Source: CAYIHX01 sp964363305 (lineage in GTDB: Bacteria; Bdellovibrionota; UBA1018). From it: a DNA stretch of 64,000 nucleotides. The notes below the pieces were generated by a model. The model was given only the letters and a program-made list of their open reading frames with translations, did not search any database and was not told the origin of the DNA. Below, in pieces: positions 9,058-18,794 of the stretch. A program made the position numbers and the translations under genes. Location of the stretch: NCBI GenBank assembly GCA_964363305.1, contig CAYIHX010000004.1, positions 1 through 64,000 on the forward strand, written 5' to 3'. Numbering within the stretch: position 1 is the first letter of the stretch; each line of letters begins with the position of its first letter.

Positions 9058-9642
9058 CTAGCCGCCGAGTGAAAAGTTAGTAAAAAATACACCTTTAATT
9101 TTCCCTTGAACCAGGAATCCGTTAATCGCGTTGCGAATCTCCTCCTTCAGATATTCCCGGCCATCTGCGGTCGAGAGCTCCTTCGGAGTCTTGCTGTTGA
9201 AAAGATCGATCACCGCATTTCTAACCTGCGGCATCTTCTGGGTGACCTCACTCTCGATATCTCCCGTCGGCAGTTCGAGAGAGATATTCACGCGAACGAA
9301 TTTTGCAGAAACTGAACCCGGTGTCGCTAGATTTACTGTGAACTGCTCAAGCGCGAGCATTTTTCCGTAATTCGAAGACGCCTTCTTCGCGTCGCCGCCT
9401 GGGCCGTGGTCACCGGGCTCGCCGTGACCGGCATCTGGCGCGCCACCATGAGCTTCCTCATGAGCGGAGAGATCATCCAAGCCTTCGCTGTGTTTTTGTT
9501 TTTGGAAGGAGACTGCGAGCATCCCGATAATTCCGAGAGTCGCGAGAAGATTTACGATCGTCAGGATGGGCACGAGCTTTCCGCCGCCACCACCCGGTGA
9601 GGGTCCTGATACTGACGCTGATTCTTGCTTTTCTTCCGACAT
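9058..9642 (-). CDS. fliL: FliL, flagellar basal body-associated protein
   Basis: Start chosen at ATG 9642-9640 (MSEEKQESAS). The frame stays open further upstream to 9729, but the extra 29 residues look non-homologous. The protein has about 194 residues: a Gly-rich cytoplasmic head, one membrane helix (LVPILTIVNLLATLGIIGML), a His/Gly-rich linker and a periplasmic FliL domain (FTVNLATPGSVSAKFVRVNI; QMPQVRN-like QKMPQVRNAVIDLFNSK). FliL supports stator function at the base of the flagellum. It lies between flgE and fliM. Confidence 0.92.
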   Translation of the reverse strand: MSEEKQESASVSGPSPGGGGGKLVPILTIVNLLATLGIIGMLAVSFQKQKHSEGLDDLSAHEEAHGGAPDAGHGEPGDHGPGGDAKKASSNYGKMLALEQFTVNLATPGSVSAKFVRVNISLELPTGDIESEVTQKMPQVRNAVIDLFNSKTPKELSTADGREYLKEEIRNAINGFLVQGKIKGVFFTNFSLGG

Positions 9643-9763
9643 GGTCGAGCAGGCCCCCTCACTCTCTCTCCATTCTGCATGGCGAAGTACGGGTCTACAA
9701 TCGGCAAGAAGTGCCCGCCGAAGCGTCAAAATGACGCCTCGGCGGCTATTGAATTACGTCAGT

Positions 9764-11047
9764 TTATCCACGCTTCAAGTTCAAGACTTCTCCCATCAGC
9801 TCGTCCGAGATGCTGATGATCTTCGAATTGGCCTGGAAGCTTCGCTGAGCGGTCATCAAGTTGATGAACTCGTTGGCGATGTCCGTGGTCGACGATTCGA
9901 TGTTCTTGGCCGAAATCTTTCCTCGACCCCCAGAAACAGGAGCCCCAATCGTCGGCTGACCCGACAACCGACTCTCGCGGTAGCGATTTTGCCCCATTTT
10001 GAACAGGCCTTCTGGATTCTCGAACTTACCCAGAGCCACCTGTGAGACGGCAACGGTTTCCCCATTGGTGTAGATGGCCGACAAAATCCCATCATCATTG
10101 AAGGTCATCCCCGCCAGGGTTCCGCCGGTGAAACCATCCTGCAAGGTCTTGTAAGCCTCGGAGTTCGTACCGTACTGAGTAACCTCGATGCCCTCTCCGC
10201 CTTCCATCTTGGTCTTGCCGAAGTTGAACTGAATCTCTTGGTCGGGCACCGCCCCCCCGACGAAGTTAAACGCGTTCTTCTCATACTTATTTTCCAGCAA
10301 GCGGCCATCGGTATCGAAGGTGAGTTTGCCGCGGGCCTGCTCAACCATCTGATTGGGTTTCCCACCGACAACTTCCTCGCCTTTGTTCATGGCTCTCCAA
10401 GTCCATTCGCCGTCATTCGTCTTATTGAAGTAGATGGTCGAAGTATGCGCCGTACCCGCTGAATCGTAGACGGTCGCACCAGTCGCAAAATGGGAGGTTT
10501 GATCCGGCTTCTTGGGATCAAACTTCACCATCTTATCCGCGCGAAGATCGAGATTCATAAACAACTTCACCTCTTCGGTCTTCTTGGCGTCCATGACGGT
10601 GCGATCCACGGAGATGTCAGCCATCTTCGAACTGATCTTCCCTTCAGCGTCAGCCTTGAATCCTTGGACTTTGTAGCCATCGGCATTAATGAGCTTTCCG
10701 TCCTTGTCAAAGTGGAACGCACCGTTACGCGTAAAGCTTCGGCCGTCCACCCCTTCCAAGGTAAAGAAGCCGTCTCCGGTAATCGCCAAATCGGTCGCCG
10801 ACTCAGTCTGTACGATCGAGCCCTGCGAAAAAATCGGGTTGACCGCGGCCAGGCGAGTTCCTCGACCGATCTGATTCCCTCCCAAGAGCCCCTTGAGTGA
10901 TTTCGCGATCACATCCTGAAACTCCGGTCGACTCGTCTTGAATCCGACCGTGTTGGCATTGGCGATGTTATCACCATAGATGGAGAGAGCTTCCCCTTGT
11001 GCCTGAAGACCGGTAATCCCGGTATAGAGCGAATTTAAAATACCCAT
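9764..11047 (-). CDS. flgE: FlgE, flagellar hook protein
   Basis: A 427-residue protein. The N-terminal motif MGILNSLYTGITGLQAQGEAL with NIANANTVGFKTSR is the rod/hook signature. The C-terminal IESSTTDIANEFINLMTAQRSFQANSK is the matching D0 helix. The middle holds the hook domains. FlgE polymerises into the hook after export through FlhAB/FliPQR. An AGGAGG ribosome site lies 9 bases before the ATG. A weak hairpin lies further upstream, with the 6-bp arms ATCTGG/CCAGAT at about 11074-11098. Confidence 0.96.
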   Translation of the reverse strand: MGILNSLYTGITGLQAQGEALSIYGDNIANANTVGFKTSRPEFQDVIAKSLKGLLGGNQIGRGTRLAAVNPIFSQGSIVQTESATDLAITGDGFFTLEGVDGRSFTRNGAFHFDKDGKLINADGYKVQGFKADAEGKISSKMADISVDRTVMDAKKTEEVKLFMNLDLRADKMVKFDPKKPDQTSHFATGATVYDSAGTAHTSTIYFNKTNDGEWTWRAMNKGEEVVGGKPNQMVEQARGKLTFDTDGRLLENKYEKNAFNFVGGAVPDQEIQFNFGKTKMEGGEGIEVTQYGTNSEAYKTLQDGFTGGTLAGMTFNDDGILSAIYTNGETVAVSQVALGKFENPEGLFKMGQNRYRESRLSGQPTIGAPVSGGRGKISAKNIESSTTDIANEFINLMTAQRSFQANSKIISISDELMGEVLNLKRG

Positions 11048-11197
11048 ACGAAACGCCTCCTGCGTTAATCTGGTTTCAACCCATTTCCAGATGGTTCAAA
11101 TCCTCAATCATTCGGATCTGAAGAGACTTCCCGTGAGGGTCCAGCCCGTCTTCCATCTGTCTACTTACACACCACTGCTACCTAGGACGGAGTCGGA

Positions 11198-11656
11198 TCA
11201 AACGATCACGGCACCATCGATATTCGTAAACACATTCCCGTTCAAAGAGCCTCGATCCATCGCTGTCACCACCGTGCGGTTCGGCACGTTGATGATGAGC
11301 GCCGCCCCCTGGGTAATGATCAACGTATCCTCCACTCCCTTCGATTCCGCCTTATCGACTGCATCATTCACCCTTTGCATCGTCGGCGCATCGATCAAGA
11401 TCTTACGCTCCTGCATTCGCTGGGATGCATGAGCTGAGAACTTCAGCGAAGGGCGAAGTTGCTTGAGCGAATCGCCGTTCCGCACTTCGCCCAGCGGCGC
11501 GAGTGTCGGTGACTCAATCGCTTCGTCAAAAATCTTACCGAACTCGCCTGGTTTCGCGCCCTGACCATCACGCAGCTTCCTTTCGGAAAGCCCGTCGGTC
11601 CGACTCGCTGGGACTTGGCTGACGTTCGGATAGATGAAAGTTCCGCCTGAACTCAT
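11198..11656 (-). CDS. Flagellar operon protein, TIGR02530 family
   Basis: A 152-residue cytoplasmic protein with the family signature LKFSAHASQRMQERKI (about 85-100) followed by a basic and aliphatic C-terminal domain. This family occurs between flgD and flgE in many flagellar operons. Its precise role is not settled to my knowledge. Its start overlaps the flgD stop by 4 bp (ATGA), which indicates coupled translation. No membrane segment or signal is present. Confidence 0.88.
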   Translation of the reverse strand: MSSGGTFIYPNVSQVPASRTDGLSERKLRDGQGAKPGEFGKIFDEAIESPTLAPLGEVRNGDSLKQLRPSLKFSAHASQRMQERKILIDAPTMQRVNDAVDKAESKGVEDTLIITQGAALIINVPNRTVVTAMDRGSLNGNVFTNIDGAVIV

Positions 11657-12687
11657 TCCTTTTCACCCCCTTCTTCCGTTAAACCACTTGGAAAACCTTT
11701 TTCCGCGTTCTGCGCGAGCTCAAGTGCGGCTCGCACCCTCGGATCAAGACCGGAGGCGTCGACCGTGGCCGAGCCGACGCCCTTCTTGAACGTAATAAGA
11801 CTGCTCTGATCAACCGGCGGTGCGGGCGCCATCGCGGCTGGAGACGGCGGGCTCATCGCAGGCGCGTTGGGCTGATTTGAAGCGATTAGCCCTTCCTGAA
11901 TTCGAATGACGTTTTTCATGGCCACCTTATCTGGCTTCATGGGATTTCCGACCAGGAGAATGGGTTCATTGCCTTCGAAACTGACCCCTACGACATTCGC
12001 GGTGCCTTGAGAATTCGTCTCGATTGTCCCGCCCCTCTGATCGGTCGCCTCTACCTTTAAAGTGTAGGTTCCGGCCTTCGCAGGCAACGTATTCATCTTC
12101 ATTCCGTCCCAGTCGAAACTCGACTCGCCGGCCTTCAACTCTCCCAACTCTCGCTCCGCGACAATTTCACCGCTGTCGGACAAGAGCGAAACTTTGACGT
12201 TCTTGGCGTCTCGCGGAATCGCGAAGTTCACGCTCTCTCGATTCCCTTCGGCATGAGGGAACCGATCCCGATCCACCACGATCGTTTTCCCGATCATGTT
12301 CGTCATGGCAAGTCGTTCGAGCGGTTGATTTTGATTCATCAGCTTGCCGACGCTGGTATTGATGTTCTGCAGCTGCTCAACCGATGCATATTGTGCCATT
12401 TCCTGCGCAAACTGTTCCGCTTTGAAAGGCTGGGATGGATCCTGGTGCTGCATCTGCGTCACCATAATGCGCATGAAATCGTCTTTTCCCAGCGTCTTCT
12501 TGATCTCACGCGGCTTCGCCGGCTTTGCGCCATACTTCGACTGAATATCTTTCCAGACATCGCCGAACTGAGCCTCGCGAGCCGAATCCTTCTGATCGTG
12601 ACTCCCGGCCAGTCCTTCGGCGCGAGTCTTCTTCATCTGCACTCCGAGCTCAACTCCCGCCATTCGGTCGACTGAAATACCATCCAT
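11653..12687 (-). CDS. flgD: FlgD, hook-capping (scaffold) protein
   Basis: Start placed at ATG 12687 (MDGISVDRM). A GTG/ATG frame stays open to 12738 but the extra 17 residues are not FlgD-like. The FlgD signature is clear: LGKDDFMRIMVTQMQHQDP (about 70-88), then EMAQYASVEQLQNI. A FLN/Fn3-like pair of domains follows (GEIVAERELGELKAGESSFDWDG). The C-terminus is Pro/Ala-rich and longer than usual. FlgD caps the growing hook so that FlgE subunits polymerise. It overlaps the TIGR02530 gene by 4 bp. Confidence 0.94.
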   Translation of the reverse strand: MDGISVDRMAGVELGVQMKKTRAEGLAGSHDQKDSAREAQFGDVWKDIQSKYGAKPAKPREIKKTLGKDDFMRIMVTQMQHQDPSQPFKAEQFAQEMAQYASVEQLQNINTSVGKLMNQNQPLERLAMTNMIGKTIVVDRDRFPHAEGNRESVNFAIPRDAKNVKVSLLSDSGEIVAERELGELKAGESSFDWDGMKMNTLPAKAGTYTLKVEATDQRGGTIETNSQGTANVVGVSFEGNEPILLVGNPMKPDKVAMKNVIRIQEGLIASNQPNAPAMSPPSPAAMAPAPPVDQSSLITFKKGVGSATVDASGLDPRVRAALELAQNAEKGFPSGLTEEGGEKE

Positions 12688-12770
12688 GTGCTTACCGGTC
12701 CTTTCGGTTCCTCCCAAGAGCACACCCACTGGGCGCACTCTTGGGAATTCCTTCTACTACCTGTTCATCG

Positions 12771-14366
12771 TCAAGCCATCACGTCGAACCGACCGGTCGA
12801 GGAAGTTCGACCTGTCTGAGCGAAACGTGCTCCGGCTGCGGAAGAGACATTGTCGCTTCCCTGACTCCTCGAAAGACCGGCTCGATTCGAGCCAGGCCCC
12901 CCGTTTTCGGAATTCCCTTGTTGACGTCCAGATTGACTTTGTCCCATCTCAGCTCCCAAGGACTGCTGATGACTCGACTGCTGCTGGTTCGATTGACCGA
13001 ACTGATCCAAGTTGCCTGGGTTCGCCTGTGGTGGGGCTACCGTGAGTTCAATTCTACTCACCGTGAGTTGCTGACTAGCAAGGCTCTCCTTCAGATAGCC
13101 GACGCTATCCTCGATGACCTTTCTCGCCTTTTCATCTGAAGCCACGATCTGTAGGGAGACCTCGTTGCCCCGCGTATTTACGCGGACATTAAGCTCACCC
13201 AAGTGATCGGGCCGAAGACGAATCCGCATCTCACCCCCACCACCGAGAGTCATGGCACGCAGTTCGCCACCGAGCCCCACCATGGCCTCAGTCGACAAGC
13301 GATTCTGAGCCATTGCCCCCTGAGTCACCCAAGCCGTCATCTCGCGAGGCCCGGGATTCAATGCCCCCGGGTTCGAAAGACTATGGTTCAGCTGATTCAT
13401 TCCGGCGTGAGTACTGGCCGCCGCAACGGCATCCCGCCAAGCCACATCTTGGCTGGGAAGAAGCCCGTTCTTACCGGGTTGCTTACCCGGCTTCCAAGTT
13501 CCTACTGGTCCATCTGTAAACAGATGTCCCGACGTCTTTGCCGGATCTTGGGCCGCCGCAGAACGACTCTGAAGAGCATTACGAATGCCGAGATACTCGG
13601 CTCCGCCCAACTCCGTCATTCCCTGCTTCGCCATGGCTTGCTCATCTAAGACACGAACGCCGGGCGCTCCCCGGACCTGCGTGCCCACTGAGCCCTTCCC
13701 GTTTTCCGTCGCCGACATCTCCTCAGTTCCGTCTAATTCCGCTACCGAAAGGGCGCCCGGAAGCTGGGCCCCATCGATCTGTTCATTCCCTCTCATCTGA
13801 GCCTTGATGCCCTGGATCTTCTTCGCAAGATCTTGCAATGCAACGTGCTCCTCGGCGCCCATCTCGGGCCGAGGATTTAACGCTTCATCGTCTCGCTTAA
13901 AGACCCATTTTTTACTCCAAGGCTGGAGTCCGGTCATTGAATCCACAGTATTCGTACTGGCGGATTGACGTTCCTGCATTCGAACGGCGTCGATCATCGT
14001 CTGACGTGGAGACTTCCGGGAAGAAGCCCTCATCGCCTGATCGAATAAGCTTTCCGTTCCCTCTACCTGAGAAACTGGAATCTCATTTTGATCGTTCGGG
14101 ACGTTTTGCTTGATTGCGGCCGCTTCTAACTTCTGGCCGGCTGGCGAAACTGTAACCTCCGTGGCCGGAGTTTGCAGTTTCCGCGGTTGCAGTTGCGGTT
14201 GCTGCATCTGAAGCGCCAAAGTTCCGCCCAAAGTCTCGGAATCTTCTTCCGCAGATTCAAGCTGAGCCTGAAATTGCTCCTCAGTTCCGGTCTCGGCCTC
14301 TTGAGTAACTCCGGTCGTCGGTTGCGTAGAAGGCGTCGCCGCGATCATATTTGCTGTTATTTTCAT
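12771..14366 (-). CDS. fliK: FliK, hook-length control protein
   Basis: A 531-residue, low-complexity, Gln/Ser/Ala-rich secreted protein. Only the C-terminal domain is recognisable: the pattern MRIRLRPDHLGELNVRV at about 385-402 (the LxPxxLGxVxV motif of FliK) followed by EVSLQIVASDEKARKVIEDSV. FliK measures hook length and triggers the FlhB specificity switch. The long variable N-terminus is the expected ruler region. It overlaps the upstream motE-like gene by 4 bp. Confidence 0.92.
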   Translation of the reverse strand: MKITANMIAATPSTQPTTGVTQEAETGTEEQFQAQLESAEEDSETLGGTLALQMQQPQLQPRKLQTPATEVTVSPAGQKLEAAAIKQNVPNDQNEIPVSQVEGTESLFDQAMRASSRKSPRQTMIDAVRMQERQSASTNTVDSMTGLQPWSKKWVFKRDDEALNPRPEMGAEEHVALQDLAKKIQGIKAQMRGNEQIDGAQLPGALSVAELDGTEEMSATENGKGSVGTQVRGAPGVRVLDEQAMAKQGMTELGGAEYLGIRNALQSRSAAAQDPAKTSGHLFTDGPVGTWKPGKQPGKNGLLPSQDVAWRDAVAAASTHAGMNQLNHSLSNPGALNPGPREMTAWVTQGAMAQNRLSTEAMVGLGGELRAMTLGGGGEMRIRLRPDHLGELNVRVNTRGNEVSLQIVASDEKARKVIEDSVGYLKESLASQQLTVSRIELTVAPPQANPGNLDQFGQSNQQQSSHQQSLGAEMGQSQSGRQQGNSENGGPGSNRAGLSRSQGSDNVSSAAGARFAQTGRTSSTGRFDVMA

Positions 14367-14980
14367 GGTATGTTTTCACCTCCCTTCCTCTTTTGCGCCT
14401 CAGCCACGTCAGTCGACGTGTCGAGAGCAGTTGGCTTTCCCGCTCTTCTAGCCCGGGCAACTCCGGCTAGCAATTCCGTGAGCCGGGACGATCTTGTCGC
14501 CGGCAATTGATTCATAATCTTCGAAAGTTTTTGGCTCGACATCCGCATCATCGAAACAACCGCCACCCCATCGTCAAGCTCCGCGAACATCGCCGCCGCG
14601 GTTTTGGGGCTCATGCCCTCCACCGTCTCAACCACCTTCGTGACCTTCTCCTCGTTTCCAACTCGTTGCGCGTCCTCGATCTTCGCGATCTGATCGCGAA
14701 TCTCCTCGAGTCTCTTGAGCTCCTCGTCGAGCGCCCGTTGCTTCGCGCTAATTTCACCCTCGCGCGAGGACAGATCGCGTTCTTTGTTTTCGAGCTCCTC
14801 GCGCCGCGCCCTCATATCCTCGATCGCCATCGGATCGGTGATGCACTCGTCCGCGTCCCGCCGCAATCGAGGTGCCTTCGCAGTTTCGACCTCCGCCGAC
14901 TCCGGCGCCTCAGCCTCCGCACGTAGGCTCAAAGCGAAAAAGAGAAGGGACGAGTAGCACAAAAGCCGCATCGCTCTCAT
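14363..14980 (-). CDS. MotE-like periplasmic flagellar chaperone (MgtE-N-like fold)
   Basis: A 205-residue protein with a signal peptide or anchor (MRAMRLLCYSSLLFFALSL). A long coiled coil (about 55-115, rich in E/R/L) follows, then a C-terminal helical domain with GMSPKTAAAMFAELDDGVAVVSMMRMS, which resembles the MgtE N domain found in MotE. In other bacteria MotE acts as a chaperone for the periplasmic motor protein MotC, and proteins of this type sit between fliJ and fliK. Overlaps of 4 bp with both neighbours show a tight operon. The symbol is left empty because orthology to MotE is inferred. Confidence 0.78.
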   Translation of the reverse strand: MRAMRLLCYSSLLFFALSLRAEAEAPESAEVETAKAPRLRRDADECITDPMAIEDMRARREELENKERDLSSREGEISAKQRALDEELKRLEEIRDQIAKIEDAQRVGNEEKVTKVVETVEGMSPKTAAAMFAELDDGVAVVSMMRMSSQKLSKIMNQLPATRSSRLTELLAGVARARRAGKPTALDTSTDVAEAQKRKGGENIP

Positions 14981-15432
14981 CCCTCTGCCCCCTTGAGGTA
15001 GAACGATCGCATGATCACGAGGTCATCGAGCTCCTTCTGTTCTTTCTTAGATCGTTCGCGCTTCCACTCTTCATGGTGTTTCTCCCGAAGAGTTTCAATC
15101 GCACGAAGCTGACGCCGAGCGATCAAATAGACACGGGTGGCCTTTTCGAGAGCCCTCTTCGCGCGTGCGATGGCGCCATCAGCCTGAATGATTCGTTGCT
15201 TGGTACCCTGAATGAAATCCGTCGAGATACCGAAATCAGCCGGATACGCGCTCTGAAGCCCGATCTTTTCCCGCGCAGCCAGTGCGGTTGCGAGACGTTC
15301 TGTCAATTTTCTCTTTCGGGCCTGCGCCGCCTCGAGGTCACGTTGCGAGGCGCCCAGCAAGCGAAGCACCTGCTGCTCGCGATTGCGACGTACCTTTTCG
15401 ACAGCATCAAACCGAAACTTGAACCGCTTCAT
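14977..15432 (-). CDS. fliJ: FliJ, flagellar export chaperone/stalk protein
   Basis: A 151-residue, almost entirely alpha-helical, Arg/Lys/Glu-rich protein. MKRFKFRFDAVEKVRRNREQ at the start is the usual FliJ opening (F-x-L-x-x-V-L-x-x-R-x-x-x-E). FliJ inserts into the FliI hexamer and connects the ATPase to FlhA. It lies 64 bp after fliI and overlaps the motE-like gene by 4 bp. Confidence 0.92.
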   Translation of the reverse strand: MKRFKFRFDAVEKVRRNREQQVLRLLGASQRDLEAAQARKRKLTERLATALAAREKIGLQSAYPADFGISTDFIQGTKQRIIQADGAIARAKRALEKATRVYLIARRQLRAIETLREKHHEEWKRERSKKEQKELDDLVIMRSFYLKGAEG

Positions 15433-15496
15433 CTCTTTTAGTTTCAGGGTAAGTGAATCAAAGAACTAGACTGAATGTTTTGCCAGAAATCAGGGG

Positions 15497-16867
15497 CTAT
15501 TTTCTGCCCTGTTCAGATGCCAACGCGGCGGATTCTGCAGCCCGGCAGATCGAATGCATCATCGCCTGCGTTTCGCTGAAGGTAGATTTCTCCTCAACCC
15601 CTTGACGGAGCAACGCCTGAATTCGATCGATCACCGCGACGGCCTGATCGACCTTTACATTCGCCCCTTTGGCGTAGGCTCCGATATTGATCAAGTCCTC
15701 GGCCTGGTTATAGAGAGAAAGCCACTCCCGGATCTTCCCAGCCCACTGCTGATGCGACTCCGTCGTGATCGACCGAAAGACTCGACTCGTGCTCTGCAGC
15801 ACGTCAAGGGCCGGAAAATGATTTCGCTGCGCAATTTTCCGTGAAAGAACGAAATGCCCATCCAAAATGGACCGAGCCGAGTCAGCGATCGGATCGTCCA
15901 TATCATCCCCTTCGACGAGAACGGTAAACAGTCCGGTGATGCTGCCTTTGCCTATTCCAGTGCCCGAGCGTTCAAGGAGCTTCGGAAGAGTCGAAAAGAC
16001 GCTCGGGGTATAGCCCTTCGACGCGGGAGGTTCGCCCATCGAGAGACCGATCTCCCGTTGGGCCATGCAAAACCGGGTGACTGAATCCATCAACAGCAGA
16101 ACATCCGAGCCCTCATCACGAAAATGCTCAGCCACCGTCGCTGCCAAAAAAGCTCCCCGCATACGCAACAAGGGCGATTGATCGGACGTGGCAACAATGA
16201 CAACGGACCGTGCCAGGCCGCCAGCTCCGAGATCCCGCTCGATAAACTCTCGTACCTCTCTTCCGCGCTCACCTATCAAGGCGATCACGTTGATATCGGC
16301 CGAGGTATGCCTGGACATCATGCCAAGCAAGACCGACTTCCCGACTCCCGAACCCGCCATGATCCCCACTCGCTGGCCCTTGCCCACGGTCAGTAACCCA
16401 TCGATGGCGCGAACGCCCAGTTCAACCGGCTCGCGGATCAAACTCCGTTCGAGAGGATGCGAAGGTTTATCGTAGAGACCACGAACGCTGATTTCGCCCT
16501 CATGTTGTATCGGACCCTTACCATCGATCGGCTCGCCCTTCGCATTCAGAATTCGCCCTAAAAGACCGCGGCTGACGCGAACCGAGGACGTCCGCCGATG
16601 AAGAATCACGCGACTGTCGTTGTTCACGCCCGCCGAGTCATCGAAAGGCATCAGAATCACACGGCGATCTCGAAACCCGATCACCTCCGCTTCCATGGGC
16701 GGATAGCCCGGAAGCGCCTGAACACGGCAAATACTTCCCACTGAAGCGCCTGGAAGATTCGCTTCGAAAACCATGCCGACGGATTTGGTGACCTTTCCGG
16801 CCTCATGGTACAGAAGCGCCTCTGACAGCCGCGCAAAATGCAATTCGGAGTCGACTTTCCAGGTCAC
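15497..16867 (-). CDS. fliI: FliI, flagellar export ATPase
   Basis: A 456-residue protein of the F1-beta-like export ATPase family. The Walker A motif AGSGVGKS lies at 171-178. A Walker B-like segment VLLLMDSVTRF and the family signature PPASKGYTPSVFSTLPKLLERSG follow. It energises unfolding and delivery of flagellar substrates with FliH and FliJ. The start overlaps the fliH stop by 4 bp. Confidence 0.97.
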   Translation of the reverse strand: MTWKVDSELHFARLSEALLYHEAGKVTKSVGMVFEANLPGASVGSICRVQALPGYPPMEAEVIGFRDRRVILMPFDDSAGVNNDSRVILHRRTSSVRVSRGLLGRILNAKGEPIDGKGPIQHEGEISVRGLYDKPSHPLERSLIREPVELGVRAIDGLLTVGKGQRVGIMAGSGVGKSVLLGMMSRHTSADINVIALIGERGREVREFIERDLGAGGLARSVVIVATSDQSPLLRMRGAFLAATVAEHFRDEGSDVLLLMDSVTRFCMAQREIGLSMGEPPASKGYTPSVFSTLPKLLERSGTGIGKGSITGLFTVLVEGDDMDDPIADSARSILDGHFVLSRKIAQRNHFPALDVLQSTSRVFRSITTESHQQWAGKIREWLSLYNQAEDLINIGAYAKGANVKVDQAVAVIDRIQALLRQGVEEKSTFSETQAMMHSICRAAESAALASEQGRK

Positions 16868-17736
16868 TCTCGTCCGCCCTCTCCGTCCGCAAAAAGAGCC
16901 GCACGAACTCCCTCGAGTTGGCGTTCAAACGTCGCGTCGATGGAGTTCCACTCCGTTTCCACCTGGCATCCCTCGCCCATAATATCCGGACTCGGGTCGA
17001 CACTCAGGTTCGTCAGTTTTCCGAAGATCTGCTCGAGGTCACCTTTCAAAGCCGCTGCCGCTGCAAGCTTGTCCGGATGAACCCGGATTCGGATGTTCTC
17101 TCGAACTCCGACGCGATCGATCATCTCTCGGCATAGCCTCGTCAAGTACTGAGGGTCCTGCTTGATCTCCTTCAGTGCGACCATTCCCGCAACGCGAAAA
17201 AGAAATTCAATGAGAACGCGTTCATTCGCTAGAAAAATATCACGCTTGGCGTTCTCGAACGAAGTCACAAGACTCTCGAACTGAGCGAGAACCCCCGCAC
17301 CCTCTTCTTTGAATTTTATGAATGCCTCTTGCTGGCCCAATTTGAGTCCGTCTTCATAGCCCCGAGCCCCAGCGCGGGCCATCGCCTCCTCCGAGAGAGT
17401 TTCGACGCGCACACGGACCTTCTCCTCAATGGCCTTTCGCTCCTCATCCTCGACGGCAAGGGGACCGCGTAAGAGCTCATTCATCGTGAAGCGCGAATCC
17501 TTCTTGCTGCGAGAATGTCGTTCAGGGTCGGTCGCGGCGATCGCGCCGAATTTCTTCTTCACCGCGTGGTACTGACCGCGTCCACGCTCTGCCAAGGCCT
17601 GGTATTTGAAGTCCGTCACCTTCATTGCTTCGCCGTCATCCATCTTCAAGATGCGGACATCCGCCTCGCCACGCTCCGGCTCCGTCCGAACTTCGAACTG
17701 TTGCCTACTCTCGAACTTAGGCGCCCCTCGTTGCAT
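16864..17736 (-). CDS. fliH: FliH, negative regulator/stator of the export ATPase
   Basis: A 290-residue protein. A variable charged N-terminal region (about 1-90) precedes a helical region with GYEDGLKLGQQEAFIKFKEE (GxxxG-type repeat) and a C-terminal domain with VHPDKLAAAAALKGDLEQIF that resembles the V-ATPase E-subunit-like FliH C domain. FliH links FliI to the C-ring protein FliN. The position between fliG and fliI decides the call. The N-terminus is longer than in most FliH. Confidence 0.92.
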   Translation of the reverse strand: MQRGAPKFESRQQFEVRTEPERGEADVRILKMDDGEAMKVTDFKYQALAERGRGQYHAVKKKFGAIAATDPERHSRSKKDSRFTMNELLRGPLAVEDEERKAIEEKVRVRVETLSEEAMARAGARGYEDGLKLGQQEAFIKFKEEGAGVLAQFESLVTSFENAKRDIFLANERVLIEFLFRVAGMVALKEIKQDPQYLTRLCREMIDRVGVRENIRIRVHPDKLAAAAALKGDLEQIFGKLTNLSVDPSPDIMGEGCQVETEWNSIDATFERQLEGVRAALFADGEGGRE

Positions 17737-17751
17737 CGCTCTTCCCGCTTT

Positions 17752-18765
17752 CTATACCAGGGCGTCGGCTTCGCCGCCGCGACTGATGATAATCTTACCT
17801 TCCGCTTCGAGGCGCTTCGCTACGTTAACGATTTCCTGCTGCGAGATCTCCACATCGGACAGACGAACAGGACCCATCGATTCGAGATCGTCCCGGAGGA
17901 GGTCCGCCGCCCGCTTCGAGATATTACGAAAGATCTTATCCTTGATTTCATCTGGTGCCGTTTTGAGCGCGATGACGAGCTTGTCGTTGGGCACCTCTTT
18001 AAGCAACATCTGCATTCCGCGATCGTCGATAAAGACGATGTCGTCAAATACAAACATCAGCTTGCGAATTTCCTCCGCGAGCTGCGGATCCTTCTCCTCG
18101 ACCCGAGCCATGATATTCTGTTCGCTCGTCTTGTCCATGACATTGAGCATCTCTGCGATCGGTTGAACGCCGCCGAGCTGCTGTGTGTCGATCGACCCGA
18201 GGGTAGCCAGCTCCTGTTTCAGCACCTCATCGACTTGAGCGATTAGATTCGGGGAGATGAAGTCGAGATTGGAAATACGTAGAACCACCTCGGTCTGAAT
18301 CGATTCCGGTAGACGTTTGAGGACCTCACACTTTTTCGTGGGTTCCAGATGGGCCAGAATGAGAGCAATGGTCTGCGGGTGCTCATTCACCAGGAAGTTC
18401 GCCAAGGTTCGAGAATCGACCAGCTCGAGCGCCTCTAGGGTGCGACTGCCCTCGACAACCGAGAGCTGCCCCAGAACGGTTTTCGCCCGCTCCTCTCCGA
18501 GGGTGGCCAACACGAAATCACGACCCTGAGCGTGCCCAAAGATCAAAGTATCCTCTTCGGCGATCTCGCTATAGAACGCCTCGAGCACATTCTTCACCAC
18601 GGAAATCGGTACTTTGCTCACCGTGCCCATGGCGCTTACCAGGCGTTTCACGTCGTTATCTTTCATCTTCTTGAAAATTTGCGAAGTCACTGTATTGCCG
18701 AGCACATTGAGCAGAAGCGCCGAGCGCTCCAACCCTGACATCTCTTCGAAAACCTCAAAAGCCAT
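17752..18765 (-). CDS. fliG: FliG, flagellar motor switch/torque protein
   Basis: A 337-residue protein. The central motif EHPQTIALILAHL (about 128-140) and the C-terminal charged torque helix region (LMFVFDDIVFIDDRGMQMLLKEV) are both conserved. FliG joins the MS ring (FliF) to the C-ring and receives torque from the stators. Length and order after fliF are normal. Confidence 0.98.
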   Translation of the reverse strand: MAFEVFEEMSGLERSALLLNVLGNTVTSQIFKKMKDNDVKRLVSAMGTVSKVPISVVKNVLEAFYSEIAEEDTLIFGHAQGRDFVLATLGEERAKTVLGQLSVVEGSRTLEALELVDSRTLANFLVNEHPQTIALILAHLEPTKKCEVLKRLPESIQTEVVLRISNLDFISPNLIAQVDEVLKQELATLGSIDTQQLGGVQPIAEMLNVMDKTSEQNIMARVEEKDPQLAEEIRKLMFVFDDIVFIDDRGMQMLLKEVPNDKLVIALKTAPDEIKDKIFRNISKRAADLLRDDLESMGPVRLSDVEISQQEIVNVAKRLEAEGKIIISRGGEADALV

Positions 18766-18794
18766 ATGAAAATCCCCTCACGCTGACATCATGT

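Noticed and set aside
11074..11098. Hairpin with 6-bp arms before flgE as a terminator
   Set aside because: The stem is short and no T run follows; it more likely has no effect on the large operon.
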